From Kuschelorhynchus macadamiae (Eukaryota > Arthropoda > Insecta > Coleoptera > Curculionidae): a DNA stretch of 64,000 bases. Both the position numbers and the translations under genes were made by a program. Where the stretch lies: positions 2,501 to 66,500 of the forward strand of contig JAUTXW010000111.1 in assembly GCA_030620095.1 (NCBI GenBank). The letters run 5' to 3'. Shown piece after piece: positions 26,150-37,290 of the stretch (position 1 is its first letter; each line of letters opens with the position of its first letter). The notes beneath the pieces were generated by a model. The model was not told where the DNA came from and did not search any database. It saw only the letters and a list, made by a program, of their open reading frames with translations.

Positions 26150-27610
26150 GATGCTCGTCTTGTGTATTGTAAGATATGTTCTGAAATTCAGACAGGTAAA
26201 AAAAACCAAGTATTTAGGCATCATTATAGATCAACATCTGAAATAGTGTGACTATGATGAATATCCGACACATAAAATAAGGAGACTAATTCACAAATTC
26301 TATATTTTGTAAGAATTTCTTTGGAACAGGGTGTTTAACCATCAGTATTTAAGGTTTCCCATGTTATACTAGTTTATAAGAAAGGGGATCGAAATAAGAT
26401 GTTTGTTTGAGATGTTGATGTTGCCTTATTTCATTAGTGTATTTTCAGTAGTAAAATCTTCGAACCGGCTCTTAAAGCCAAGATTGCATATCATTTTGAT
26501 AGTGATTTACTTAATAAACAGCAATTCGGTTTCGGCAGGGAATTTCTACAGTTATGGCAATTAATAAGCTTATTTCAATAATTACAGATACTTTTGATAA
26601 TAGGGAGTTCGCTTCTGTACTACTATGTGACTTAACCAATGCTTTTGATTGTTTTGCCTTACCTGCTCCTAGCCAAATTATAATTTTGCTGAAAAAAGCC
26701 ACAATCTAATTTATTCATATATGACAAGTCAGCACCAACAGATAGAATGCAATACCAGAACATCGAGCTTAAAACCTGTCAAATATGGGGTACCCTAGGG
26801 GTCGGAGTAAGGTTCGCTGCTACTTATCATTTATGTGAATGATTTAGCAGATTGTGACCCTACTGTTTGTATTTTTGCAGATGATACTGCTGCTGTCGAA
26901 ACAGGATAAAATATTTTGGGAGAGAAGTATAGGTGACATACTGACAGATTGAAAAAATGACTTTTACACTTTTAACAGTAAGAATAAACCAGAAGCTGTT
27001 AAATTCCTTGGTGTATACCTAGGCCAGAAGTTAAACTGACACTCTCATATTGATTATTTAACAAAAAAGCTTTCATCTAATATTTATGTTCTGAGGAACC
27101 TATTCAATGCTGTTTCAGGAAGTGTTCTTCTCATGACCTATCATTTTCTTATTCAGTCCCATATTTCTTATGCACTACTTACTTGAGGACATGCAGTGGA
27201 AACTGGAAGAATTTTTACATTACAATGTAGGGCAGTAAGAGTTGTTGAAGGAGTACCCTATCGGGCAGATTGTAGAGGCATGTACATACATTAAAATTAT
27301 GTCTTGTATATCTGTGAATGTCTTATATATGTTTAAGAATAATTTGAGTAAATATGTGAGGTTAAATGAGATTCATTCATATCAATCTAGAAATAATGAA
27401 AACTTTTTGATTGGATCCCATAAAATTAACAAATCCAGATTTGCAATAAATTATCATGCTCCCAAAATTTCTTGCTTCCTAAGAACGTAAGGGAACTACC
27501 ACGAAAAGTGTTTTTGACTAGGATCAAGTGTTTTCTTTTAAACCAAGCATTTTATACCCTTGATAAATTTTACGCTTTTAATTTTGAAAACACACATTTT
27601 GACTAATTTA
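26150..27610 (+). pseudogene. Decayed LINE ORF2 (RT region)
   Basis: A KYLGIIIDQHLK-like piece lies near 26205. From 26340 a longer relic runs: VYKKGDRNKM, FSSKIFEPALKAKIAYHFD, LNKQQFGFGREF, a motif-B trace (KYGVP, stop, GS) near 26785, FIIYVNDLADCDPTVCIFADDT-like palm around 26820-26890 (FADD intact), then KFLGVYLGQKLN and the tail to about 27600. Stops and frameshifts throughout. A truncated Jockey/CR1-group LINE. Confidence 0.7.
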
Positions 27611-28018
27611 TTGTTAAATTTCCTTTGGTTGAGTAATCTTATTATAACCTTGTCTATCTTGATTATGTTCATTTCTGTTCTCTTTTATTAATTAGTAAGC
27701 TGTTTAATTTAAGTATTAAAAAGTAAATCCTAAGAACAACAGGTGATAAAGTGTCCCAGCTATTATTATTAATTTAACCGGGATAAAGTTGTTCCTAAAT
27801 TTTGATTTTTGCACAAGCTAAGTATTGTGGTGAAGTCTTAGTGTTGAAACAAATAATTTTAGTTTAGAGTGCATTGTTTCTCAAGTAAATCCATTCAAAA
27901 AAAAAACAATAGTGAAGGTAAAGATTCCTTCTATTGTTGTTTTGCCAAACTACTGACAAGCGCGAACGGTATACTACTAATATAAAGGGTTTATTCTTAA
28001 ATTTCCTATCGCCTATAT

Positions 28019-28137
28019 TCCAGTCAAATAAGGTTCAAGTGGTTTGGAATATTATTGCATTGGTCTGCACTTATAGTCCAGTCAAATAAGGATTAAACAG
28101 TGCAATATTACTAAATCCTCTCGTCCAGTCAAATAAG
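28019..28137 (+). repeat. Three spaced repeats in the LINE B1 leader
   Basis: TCCAGTCAAATAAG occurs exactly at 28019, 28077 and 28124 (spacings 58 and 47), each followed by a GTT/GATTAA-like tail and a CAATATT-type word. It may be a monomeric internal promoter repeat. Confidence 0.7.
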
Positions 28138-29569
28138 CATTAATCGTTTAGCAATATTTGGCATAATGACTGAAATTGAGCAGTGTCTGTACTGTAAGAA
28201 ACCAGTTGCAGCAAGTATAGAATGCCTAAAATGCGGGGGATTTTTTTCATATGGTCTGCATGGCCCAGGCAAATAAAGCTAAAAATCGCCAATGTCGCTA
28301 TATGGATACCAAAAATTTGGTTAAAGAATTGAGACGCAAAATAAAACTATTCAAAAATTGCTCCCAAGAATTAACCCTTTGGAGCAAAATCTCATAAAAC
28401 AAAACGAAAATCTTGACAAAGACATTACAATCGCTGAGTTAAATAAAAGGTTTCATAAATTAGAAAATGAAATACAGTCACTAAGAAACAGGGACAAAGG
28501 ACCAAAATGTGGAAATGAATTGCCGTTACTTGAATAAACAACTAACCCTGGCTTGTTAGGATCTAAGCTTCTACCACAAAAAGAATACTCAGATTTGGTA
28601 TTAAACAAAGATTTTTTGTCAGCGGTTTCAAATGAATTAAAAAACCAAACTGAAGTGATTGGTCTCCAACTTGATAGCAATGTTGAGGCAATAAAAGACA
28701 CTAACAAGAAACTGTTTCAGTTTTTCAAAAAAAATGGACCACAGCGGCATCAAGAGCCTACAATAGTTATTAACAATGAAGTGAGCAATGGTGTTTTAAA
28801 TGTTAACGATCGATGAAGCAAGAGTACTAAGGATATATCAGCGTTTAAGTCTACAGAACATTTCCTTCCTTTACCCATCCAATTGAATAACCCTGTAAGG
28901 GGTACAGTTAGTACTCTCTCTATAATATCTGCAGCAGCGGAAAGAAAATGATTTTACATAGGTAACTCATCCCCTGAATGCAGTGTAGAGCTAATGAAAA
29001 CAAAATTAGAAACCAAAAAAATCTCCATTCTGTGCTAAGACCAGCTGAGTGGTAACGATGATCATAAAATCATTTAAAATTTCAGTTCCACAACTCGTGA
29101 GTGTAGTGTTAAATTGTGAAATTTGGACTGTGAAACCATTTGTTTTTCGAAATACAGGGTCCAGGTCTAGGATTTTCGGAGAGGTTCCCAACACAGACAC
29201 TTTCCCAGAAACAAGTAAATATAGAACAAATAAATATAGGACATAATAATGTAAGTAAATATATAAATATTATATATCAGAATGTTCGAGGGTTAAATAC
29301 TAAATTGAATGAATTTTATAACAATGTTTGGGCTACATCTGATGAGTATGACTTAGTAATATTAAGTGAGACTTGGTTACATGATTATGTTAGAGATAGT
29401 AAAGTGTTTCCAGATACTTTTAATGTTTTTAGAAAAGATAAGAATTATACTGTAAGTAGAAAGACTAGAGGCCGAGGAGTGTTAAAAACTGACTTTAAGG
29501 TTAACAAGATTGATCTAAATTTTCAAGATGAAAATATTGATGTTCTGTGTGTAAGACTAGACATAAGTA

Positions 29570-29572
<3 letters not shown>

Positions 29573-29625
<53 letters not shown>
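29573..29625. repeat. (TA)n inside LINE B1 endonuclease
   Basis: About 26 TA units placed within the endonuclease coding region between VLCVRLDISR and the ILAVYAAPS-like continuation. The expansion adds a tyrosine/isoleucine run and shifts the frame. Confidence 0.95.
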
Positions 29626-29628
<3 letters not shown>

Positions 29629-29917
29629 CTTAGCTGTATATGCTGCTCCTTCTTGCAACACACTATCTTATGAAAAACTGTTTGATTTCATTGAGGAGCA
29701 GCATTACCTTTATAATTATGATTTTGTAATAATAGGAGATTTTAATATAACTAACCTTAACCAATATTATTAATCTGGTAAACCAGATAAATTTGTGGAA
29801 ACTCTACTCCGATTTTTAAATTTCTGTGATAGTAAACAGGTTAATCACATTGTAAATTTCTCAAATCGCTTATTGGATATTGTAATAACCAAATTAGACT
29901 GTAGTGTCAAGAAAAAT

Positions 29918-32512
29918 TGGGCGATTTGGTGTATTGTATTGGTTGTGTCTACATTCCACCTGCTATGGATGTATTGCACTATGGAAACCACTTGAAATCC
30001 ATTGCTAGTGCCTGTGAAATGTTCGATAATGTGCTTGTTCTGGGCGATTATAATCTTTCTCAAATAATGTGGTCCACTAGTGAAGATTTTTCTGGTTTGT
30101 TACCTGGTAATGTTACGGCAACAAGAGAAATCTTATTATGTGATAATACTGCTTCTCTTGGCCTATCTCAATACAATGGGGTAACTAATGATCACAATTC
30201 AGTCCTGGATTTATGTTTTGCCAACTTTGAGCCTGATTCAATTATAAAATATGATGGTTTGGTACGTTGTGATACTTATCACCCAGCTTTAGAGTCATAC
30301 ATACCAGTGAATAAAACTAACTATCTAGAACGTCTGAATTATTTTTCTTATAACTTTAAAAACGCTAATTTCGATTTAATTAATGAATATTTTCTTTCGG
30401 TAGATTGGCAATCAATTATGTCAGAGGATCTAGATGTTACTGTCAATAAATTTTATTCTGTACTTTTCGACTCCTTTAATATGTTTGTACCCATGAAGGC
30501 ACATCATTCTAGTGAGAAAATTCCTATTTGGTTTTCTTATGAATTGAAAAAACTAATCTATCAAAAGAAAATTGCTCACAAACAATACAAACAGTCGAAC
30601 AGTGAAGTTGATTACAATGTATTTAATACACTTTGAAGGGAATACAAAAACCTAACGAAGGAATGCTACAATTTGTACATAAGTAATACTGAAAGTGCCA
30701 TAAGCAGTAATTAAAAATTTTCTGGAATTTCGTTCATTCCCAGTCTAATCAGGGCACTATTCCTAAGGAAATGTTTCTAGCCACTGAAAAATCACCTAAT
30801 GGTATTGACATAGCTAATCTTTTTGGTAAATATTTTTCCTCTGTTTATAACCCCCAGAGAAATTCTAACGTCAGTACGTTTTTTGATCGATTTGAAAATG
30901 TTTCTAACATTGCTATAGACCCAACTGATATTGAGAAAGCTTTAACACAAGTGGACATCAACAAGTCTGCAGGTCCTGATGGTGTTCCTAACAGAGTACT
31001 AAAATTTTGTTCTAACACCTTATATCTCCCCCTATTTTACATTTTCAACAAATCCCTAACTTCCGGAGTTTTTCCCAGAGACATGGAAGCTTTCTTATGT
31101 TTGTCTGATTCACAAACCCGGCAGTAAGAATGACGTAACAAGATACAGACCAATCAGCATTCTGTCGGCAATCCCTAAATTGTTTGAACAGTGCGTTGAA
31201 AAAATTCTGTCGAATATATTTCATCAGATTGTAATCAGTCAACAGCATGGGTTCACAGCCGGTAAGTCTGTTGACACAAATATGTTTCTCTTTACAAATT
31301 TTATAAATTCATCATTCGAAAGCAGTGCAGAAACTCATGCAATATATACTGACTTCAGTAAAGCCTTTGATAAAGTAAACCATAACATCCTTTCAAAGCT
31401 CTCTAGTTATGGTGTTTCTGGATCTTTACTTTCATGGACGAAATCTTGCCTTACTAACAGAATACAGCAAGTCAAGATTGATGGCTATCTATCTTCATGT
31501 TTTCATGCATCTTCCGGGGTACCTTAAGGCTCTCACTTGGGTTCTCTTCTTTTTAGCTTATTTATCAACGATTTAGGATCCTCGCTCTCCTCAAGTTTTC
31601 TGCTTTTCGCTGATGATATGAAATTGTATCGTCGGGTGACGTCCACTCACGACATGATTATTTTACAAAATGATCTTAATATTGTATATGATTGGTGTCA
31701 GCTTAATGACATGTCCCTCAACAATAATAAGTGTTTTTATATAAGATTCAGTAGACTCATCGATAAAGATCCTTTTCAGTATTACTTAAATAACGTCCCT
31801 TTATCTGAAGTTTCTGTTATAAAAGACCTTGGCATATATTTATATACTCAGTTAATGTTTACTGAACATTTTGAAGTGGTCATTGGTAGGGCTAATAAAA
31901 TGTTGGGCTTTATTAAGAGAGCTACTAGAGACTTTACAAGTATATGCGCTATCAAAATTCTGTATACATCACTAGTCAGATCCATTCTTGAGTCTTCATG
32001 CATAGTTTGGTCACCCTACTATCAGACCCACATCAATAGGCTCGAGAATGTGTAACATAAGTTTATAAAATTTGCAAGGTACAAACTTTTCCAGAGTGGT
32101 GTGTGTCTCAGTGATGACCAAACTATGACTTACTTAGACTTTACTACTCTAGTTTGTAGAAGGGAATACTTTGATGTCTGTTTTGTCTTCAATATCTTTA
32201 ACTACCACATAAAAAGCTCAGAATGTCTTCAGTGTTTTTATTTACACATTCAAAATTATCGGACACAAAGTAAGTCTCTTCTGCGCATTCCATATTGCCG
32301 GACTTGGTACTTATTATTTAGTCCAGTTAATAGAATATCTGCTAATGTCAATAAATTCTATGAAGGTCTTGACTTCTTTAATTTATCTCAAGATAGATTC
32401 AAGTCTCAAGCTAAACGAATTATCTTAGGTTAGGTTAGGTTAGGTCTGTAATCTCTGTATAAACTTGAAATGTATTTTTATACCTAAATAAAAAATGAAA
32501 AAAAAAAAAAAA
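29918..32512 (+). mobile_element. LINE B2, 5'-truncated, nested in LINE B1
   Basis: A second LINE starts abruptly inside the endonuclease (IGCVYIPPAMD, then LGDYNLSQIMW, HNSVLDLCF, YHPALES), followed by a linker (30300-30636), and RT (IYTDFSKAFDKVNHN near 31347, SGVP then a stop then GSHLGSLLFSLFINDL near 31515-31575, LLFADDMKLY near 31600), a C-terminal region (VWSPYYQTHINRLENV) and RFKSQAKRIILG. Breaks: stops at about 30634, 31125, 31526 and 32053. The 3' end has AATAAA at 32488 and a poly(A) tail ending at 32512, so it retrotransposed by target-primed reverse transcription. Confidence 0.8.
32425..32444 (+). repeat. TTAGG x4 at the LINE B2 stop codon
   Basis: Four perfect TTAGG units (the common insect telomere motif). 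The first supplies the last codons of ORF2 and the second supplies its TAG stop; the remainder lies in the 3'UTR. Confidence 0.9.
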
Positions 32513-32814
32513 TGATTTCAGTTTTGTTATCGAAGACCAACATCACCCCACCCTCTATATTTCCATAACTTCATCTACTTTAAAAGAAAATGGATTATCT
32601 TCTAAAGCCTCACTGTATAATTTTCGTAAAGCAAATTATCTAACTTTGTATTATGTATTTAATCAAATAGATATTACTGATATAAATGAAGCAGTTTCAG
32701 ATTTCTATAACAAATTATATAATATCTTTCATATATGTGTTCCAAAAGCAAAAAAAAATAAAAAATACCCTACCAGGTTTAATGAACCTATAACTGTCAA
32801 ACTTAAGTTTTAAT
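32513..32814 (+). pseudogene. LINE B1, continuation after the B2 insertion
   Basis: Reads DFSFVIEDQHHPTLYISITS, the HHP block that normally follows LDIVI-type endonuclease residues such as those ending at 29917, then a linker ending in a stop at 32810-32812. The joining of 29917 with 32513 in the same translational frame supports one element split by LINE B2. Confidence 0.65.
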
Positions 32815-33142
32815 TGGCTGTTTTATTGGGTACGCTGTGGAAGATAAAATGATCGACTTCGTACACAGGGTTCCCACACAAAATTCTGAGAACCAACCTA
32901 AGAACATTATTGTTAGGCTTACTTGCAGACGCTTCAGAGAGGACATAATTGCAGCAGCCAAGGTAAAAGTTCGTGATAGTCCCAAAAAGCGACTCATTCT
33001 GGATAATAAGTAGGCTCGTGCTGTTGCTCGACAAAAACAGTTTAAATTTGTATGGGTACGCAATGGTAACATCTTCTTACGTAAGGATGACCGCTCCAAA
33101 GTTATCCACGTGAAGAACATGGAAGTACTGAAGAATTTTTAG
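32815..33142 (+). pseudogene. LINE C ORF1, C-terminal FP-like domain
   Basis: Plus-strand reading shows KNIIVRLTCRRFREDIIAAA, KKRLILDNK, a stop (33011-33013), and ARAVARQKQFKFVWVRNGN, the pattern of the Baculo_FP-like C-terminal domain found in many insect LINE ORF1 proteins (nucleic-acid-binding chaperone role). The N-terminal zinc-finger/coiled-coil part is missing. It is followed after ~65 bp by the LINE C endonuclease. An antisense open frame (33120-32803) is a shadow. Confidence 0.65.
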
Positions 33143-33770
33143 TGCTGCCACATATGCCAGACAGTAAACATCATATGTCTTGATCTTCTGCAATGTTCTC
33201 GTATACTGACAGAACCCTAACTGCTTTTTATCAAAACGTTAGGGGAATTAGAACTAAACTATCTGATTTCCGTTTGAATGTATGCTCTAATAACTTGATG
33301 TGTGTTCATAATGGAATCCTGGTTAAACAGCTCTGTTCTTGATCAAGAGGTGATTAATCTAAACACTTATAATATTTTTCGTCGAGATCGCGAAACTTCT
33401 GGATCACAAAAAACGGATGGTGGTGGTGTTTTCATAGCCACACGCAATATTCTTCGTGCTTCCTTGGTACGTGAGTTTCATAGTGAGGCTGAAGATATTT
33501 GGGTAAAATTAAAAGTGAGTGATAATGAAAGTGTTTATTTGTGCTGCGTCTACCTGCCACTGTGTGATGACATAGCTAGGGTATCTTTTATGTCAAAATT
33601 GGGCTGGATCACTGAAAGGGTGAGTAATAGTAAAATTATAATATGCGGAAATTTCAACTGCCCTGGCATAAACTGGGCCTTTACTACTGATAGCTATTTA
33701 GTACCCTCGAATGCGGATGTAAAATCTACTATTTAAAAAATAGGCTAGGAAAAACATTAGATTTAATACT

Positions 33771-34224
33771 GTCAAACGACTATAACACAATTACATCTAT
33801 TTCTCAACGTACATGTCCGATGATGCTGGAGGATCCTTATCATCCAAGTTTGGAGTTTTTTCTTGATATAGGGTTCACCAGATCACTGCACATACCAAAT
33901 TATAAGTTTTTAAATTTTCATAAAGCTAATTATAATATTATAAATGACGCAATACTCAGTACCCCCAAGGAATAATTTACTTAGTAGTAATAACTTAGTC
34001 AAACGACTATAACACAATTACATCTATTTCTCAATGTACATGTCCGATGGTGCTGGAGGATCCTTATCATCCAAGTTTGGAGTTTTTTCTTGATATAGGG
34101 TTCACCAGATCACTGCACATACCAAATTATAAGTTTTTAAATTTTCATAAAGCTAATTATAATATTATAAATGACGCAATACTCAGTACCCCAAGGAATA
34201 ATTTACTTAGTAGTAATAACTTAG
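33771..34224 (+). repeat. 227-bp tandem duplication within LINE C
   Basis: 33771-33997 and 33998-34224 are near-identical direct copies (two substitutions and one extra C seen). Both start GTCAAACGACTATAACACAA and end AGTAATAACTTA. The duplication is not a multiple of three once the extra C is counted and disrupts ORF2. Confidence 0.9.
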
Positions 34225-35355
34225 AAACTAACATTCTAAAATTTTATCACAGAATAAATAATATAATATCGGAATTTGTTCCAACTGGTTACCGTAACAG
34301 TAAATATCCAGCATACTTTTCTAGTTCCACCATTAAGGTGATCAAAGAAAAAAATAAATTCCATAATAAATGGAAAGTTTATGGAAGTTTGAGTGATTTA
34401 AATACCTTTAGAACTCTTAGAAGCCGTTCAAAGACACTAATTAGAGAAGACTACCAAAATTATATCAATCATATTGAAGCGGAAATTCCCACAAATTGCA
34501 AAAAATTTTGGCATTTTGTATCTGCTAAACGCGGAAAAATAGATATACCTTTGGAAGTGTATTTTGAAAACTGTACAGCTAGTAATAATAATGATGTTTG
34601 TAACCTTTTTGCAACTTTTTTTAAATCTGTATTTGAGCCAAAAACTAACAACCTAATAACGTCAGAGAGTTTTTCAGGAAATGCGACTTTCAGTCGACTT
34701 CAATTGTGTGAGTCGGAGGTTCTTTCTGTGCTCAGAGAATTGGATCCCAAAAAGGGAGCCGGTTCTGATGGCATTCCGGCTATATTTGTCCAAAAATGCG
34801 CCAAAGGTTTATGCCAACCACTTCTAAAATTATTTAATCAATCGCTCAATGAGGGCCATTCTCCTACTGTATGGAAAAGGGCCATTGTTGTGCCCATGCA
34901 TAAGTCTGGTGATAGGAGTAAGATAAAAAAATTATAGACCGATCTGCAAACTCTGGACGTTTGCAAAGGTATTTGAAAAGTTAATCTATAAACATATTTT
35001 TTACCTAGTTAAAAACATAATCAATAGCCAGCAGCTCGGATTTTTTGCAAATAGATCGATTGACTCTAACCTCATTAGTTACTCGCAATTCATCTTAAAT
35101 AGTTTGGATAACCGTCTTTAGGTCGATTCAATCTACATGGACTTTAGCAAAGCATTCGATAAAATTAACCATGAAATTCTTATTAACAAATTGTCCGATA
35201 TCGGTGTAGACAGCATAATCCTCAAATGGTTCAGATCTTATTTAACCGATCGGGAGCACTCCGTTGCGGTTGCGGGATCCTCGTCTGATTCATTTATCTC
35301 GGCATCTGGGGTACCCCAAGGGAGTCATCTGGGTCCCTTACTCTTTATCATTTAT

Positions 35356-35849
35356 GTACCGCGATTGGCGGCCAGACGTCAACCTATGTTTGCTCTCGAC
35401 CTGGCACATTCCAACATTCTCTACCAAAGCCCCGTTCACATTATGTGTAGCAACTTTAATCCTATATCTGAATCCTGCGATATCCATTCAGATAATCTGC
35501 CCAATATCATTCAGCATTTACTCTTGGCTTCTGGCTTTCCCCCCTAATCTTCCCTATGTCTCCTTGTCTGGCTGCTGGTTTTGGTTACCGGGTTGAGTGC
35601 CTGCATTGTTATCTTGTTTTGTTTTATTTCATTTTATTTTGTTTTTGATTTGAGTTTTATATTCATATTCATTTTTACTTAGTTTAAGTTCATAATTTTT
35701 TTATTTGTTTATATATTTTTTTCTTTTTTTTTTGATATTTTTATTTGTTACATATTATATAATTTATTTGTTATTACAGTCATATTATACAGTTTACTGT
35801 AATTGGGCTTTGGCCTGTTGGAAATAAAGAACTTATTTATTTATTTATA
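35356..35849 (+). mobile_element. Truncated LINE 3' end inserted in LINE C RT
   Basis: About 490 bp interrupt the RT between FIIY and NDISK. The insert ends GGCCTGTTGGAAATAAAGAA followed by a (TTAT)n-like tail, typical of a LINE 3' terminus, and its start (CGCGATTGGCGGCCAGACGT) is probably the truncation point. ATTTAT on both sides may be the target duplication. Confidence 0.7.
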
Positions 35850-36815
35850 TAAATGATATCAGTAAATGCTTTAAATTTTCGAATTATTTATTTTATGCGG
35901 ATGACCTGAAGATTTATAAAGTAATACAAGATAGCATCGATTGTCAGCAATTGCAATCAGATCTCGCTACGATTGAACAATATTGTTCTACAAATAGTCT
36001 ACATTTAAACACTGAAAAATGTTTTACAATTAGTTTTACCCGTAATCACCAAAAAGTGTTTTACAATTATAGTTTAAATTCAAACCAGCTTCGTAGCAAG
36101 AGACCTAGGCGTTATCTTCAATGATAAGATGCTTTTTGATAAACACATTGACAATATTGTTAATAATGCGTTTAGATACATAAACAGGCAATCAAAAGCG
36201 TTTCAAAATAATAGTACTTTACTGACCCTCTATCATGCTTATGTTTTTAGTCGACTGAATTTCGCATCCTCTGTTTGGAATCCCATGTATGATGTCTATA
36301 TTCAAAGAATGGAGCGCGTACAGAACAATTTTTTAAAATCTTTGGCATTTAGGAACGACATGGCCACAGATTACAATTGTTTACATAAAGAATTTAAATT
36401 CTTAAGCCTGGCAAATGATTTCGTTTTTCTGAAAAAAATTATTTGTTGCCAAGTCGATTCAACTGATCTTTTATCCCAAATTCCAATAGCAGTTCCTCAA
36501 GAAATCTAAGAAACACTCGTTCGTTTGTACCTCCTATGGCTCACACTAATAGCTGTGCAAACTCTCCTATATTTAGAATGTTAAACTCTGCAAATGTTCA
36601 CTGCGATAACATTGATTTGTTCTGTATGTCCTCCAAAAATATTAAAAAACTTTAAAGGCCGATTTTCTAAATGGGTATTAAGACATAAGTTTTTTTTTCA
36701 GTATTGATTATATTGTACTATATGTTAAGTAACAGATTATAATATGTAGCTGTGTAGTTTTAGGTGTATGTTAACGATTAAATTAACATGTAAATAGTGG
36801 ACACAATTTTGTGGG

Positions 36816-36816
<1 letters not shown>

Positions 36817-36862
<46 letters not shown>
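36817..36862. repeat. (TA)n, ~23 units
   Basis: Alternating TA between the 3' end of LINE C and the following LINE fragment. Confidence 0.95.
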
Positions 36863-36866
<4 letters not shown>

Positions 36867-36889
36867 AAGATGTCTGGTAGAATATGCAT

Positions 36890-37290
36890 GTATAATTTAG
36901 TGTCAGCATTATGAGTGCTTTAGGCATGTACTTGAAAAGGTGGAAAACAAGATCCTTTATTACATATATTTGAAGGAGATGGGAGTGTGTGGTCACGGTA
37001 TGTCCTCACTGACACTCTGTGAAAGATATTCTCAAGTGTCCGTTCATAAGCGCAGGCAAAAATTTTGTTTGATATATTTACACAGAACAATAAATGGACT
37101 TAATGATGATACCGTATTCCTCTCATCTCTACATAATAATGTTCCAGCCTATGGCAAGAGAAAACCTTTTACATACATTAGTTATAGTTCCCTAAGAAAT
37201 AATTTTTAGTTAGTAAGTTAGATATTGTACTTTGTTAGAGGGGGAATTCTTGTAATGAATCTGTTAAGTGCAATAAATAAATAAATAAAT
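36890..37290 (+). pseudogene. LINE D 3'-end fragment
   Basis: An open block 36940-37209 encodes KILYYIYLKEMGVCGHGMSS to the end YSSLRNNF, a LINE ORF2 C-terminal tail, and is followed by a short 3'UTR ending in (AATA)n at 37272-37290. Only the last ~100 codons remain. Confidence 0.55.

Larger units (their letters stand above)
27720..29917 (+). pseudogene. LINE B1, 5' part (5'UTR, ORF1, endonuclease)
   Basis: The 5' half of an APE-type LINE. The leader has three spaced repeats (28019-28137). ORF1 begins near 28166 with paired cysteines (CLYCKKPVAASIECLKCGG, a PHD-like zinc-binding start), then a charged coiled-coil-like stretch broken by stops, with a last open block at 28553-28816. ORF2 starts with an endonuclease/exonuclease/phosphatase domain near 29256: IIYQNVRGLNTKLNEF, SETWLHDYV, and after a (TA)n expansion IIGDFNITNLN. 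It stops at 29917 where LINE B2 is inserted, and appears to resume at 32513. Confidence 0.7.
33208..36700 (+). pseudogene. LINE C ORF2 (endonuclease and reverse transcriptase), broken
   Basis: A nearly complete ORF2 of a Jockey/CR1-group LINE. Visible in order: TAFYQNVRGIRTKLSDF, MESWLNSS, GGGVFIATRN and IICGNFNCPGINW (endonuclease; D of GDFN replaced by N), YHPSLEFF, a long linker with an open block at 34047-34937 (PKKGAGSDGIPAIF, WKRAIVVPMHKSGDRS), YMDFSKAFDKINHE (RT motif A), SGVPQGSHLGPLLFIIY (motif B). An unrelated ~490-bp insertion follows at 35356, after which NDISKCFKFSNYLFYADDLK (active site YADD) and a C-terminal part (36129-36509) continue. Breaks: frameshift near 33310, stop at 33734, the 227-bp duplication, stops at 34935 and 35119. 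Confidence 0.8.
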
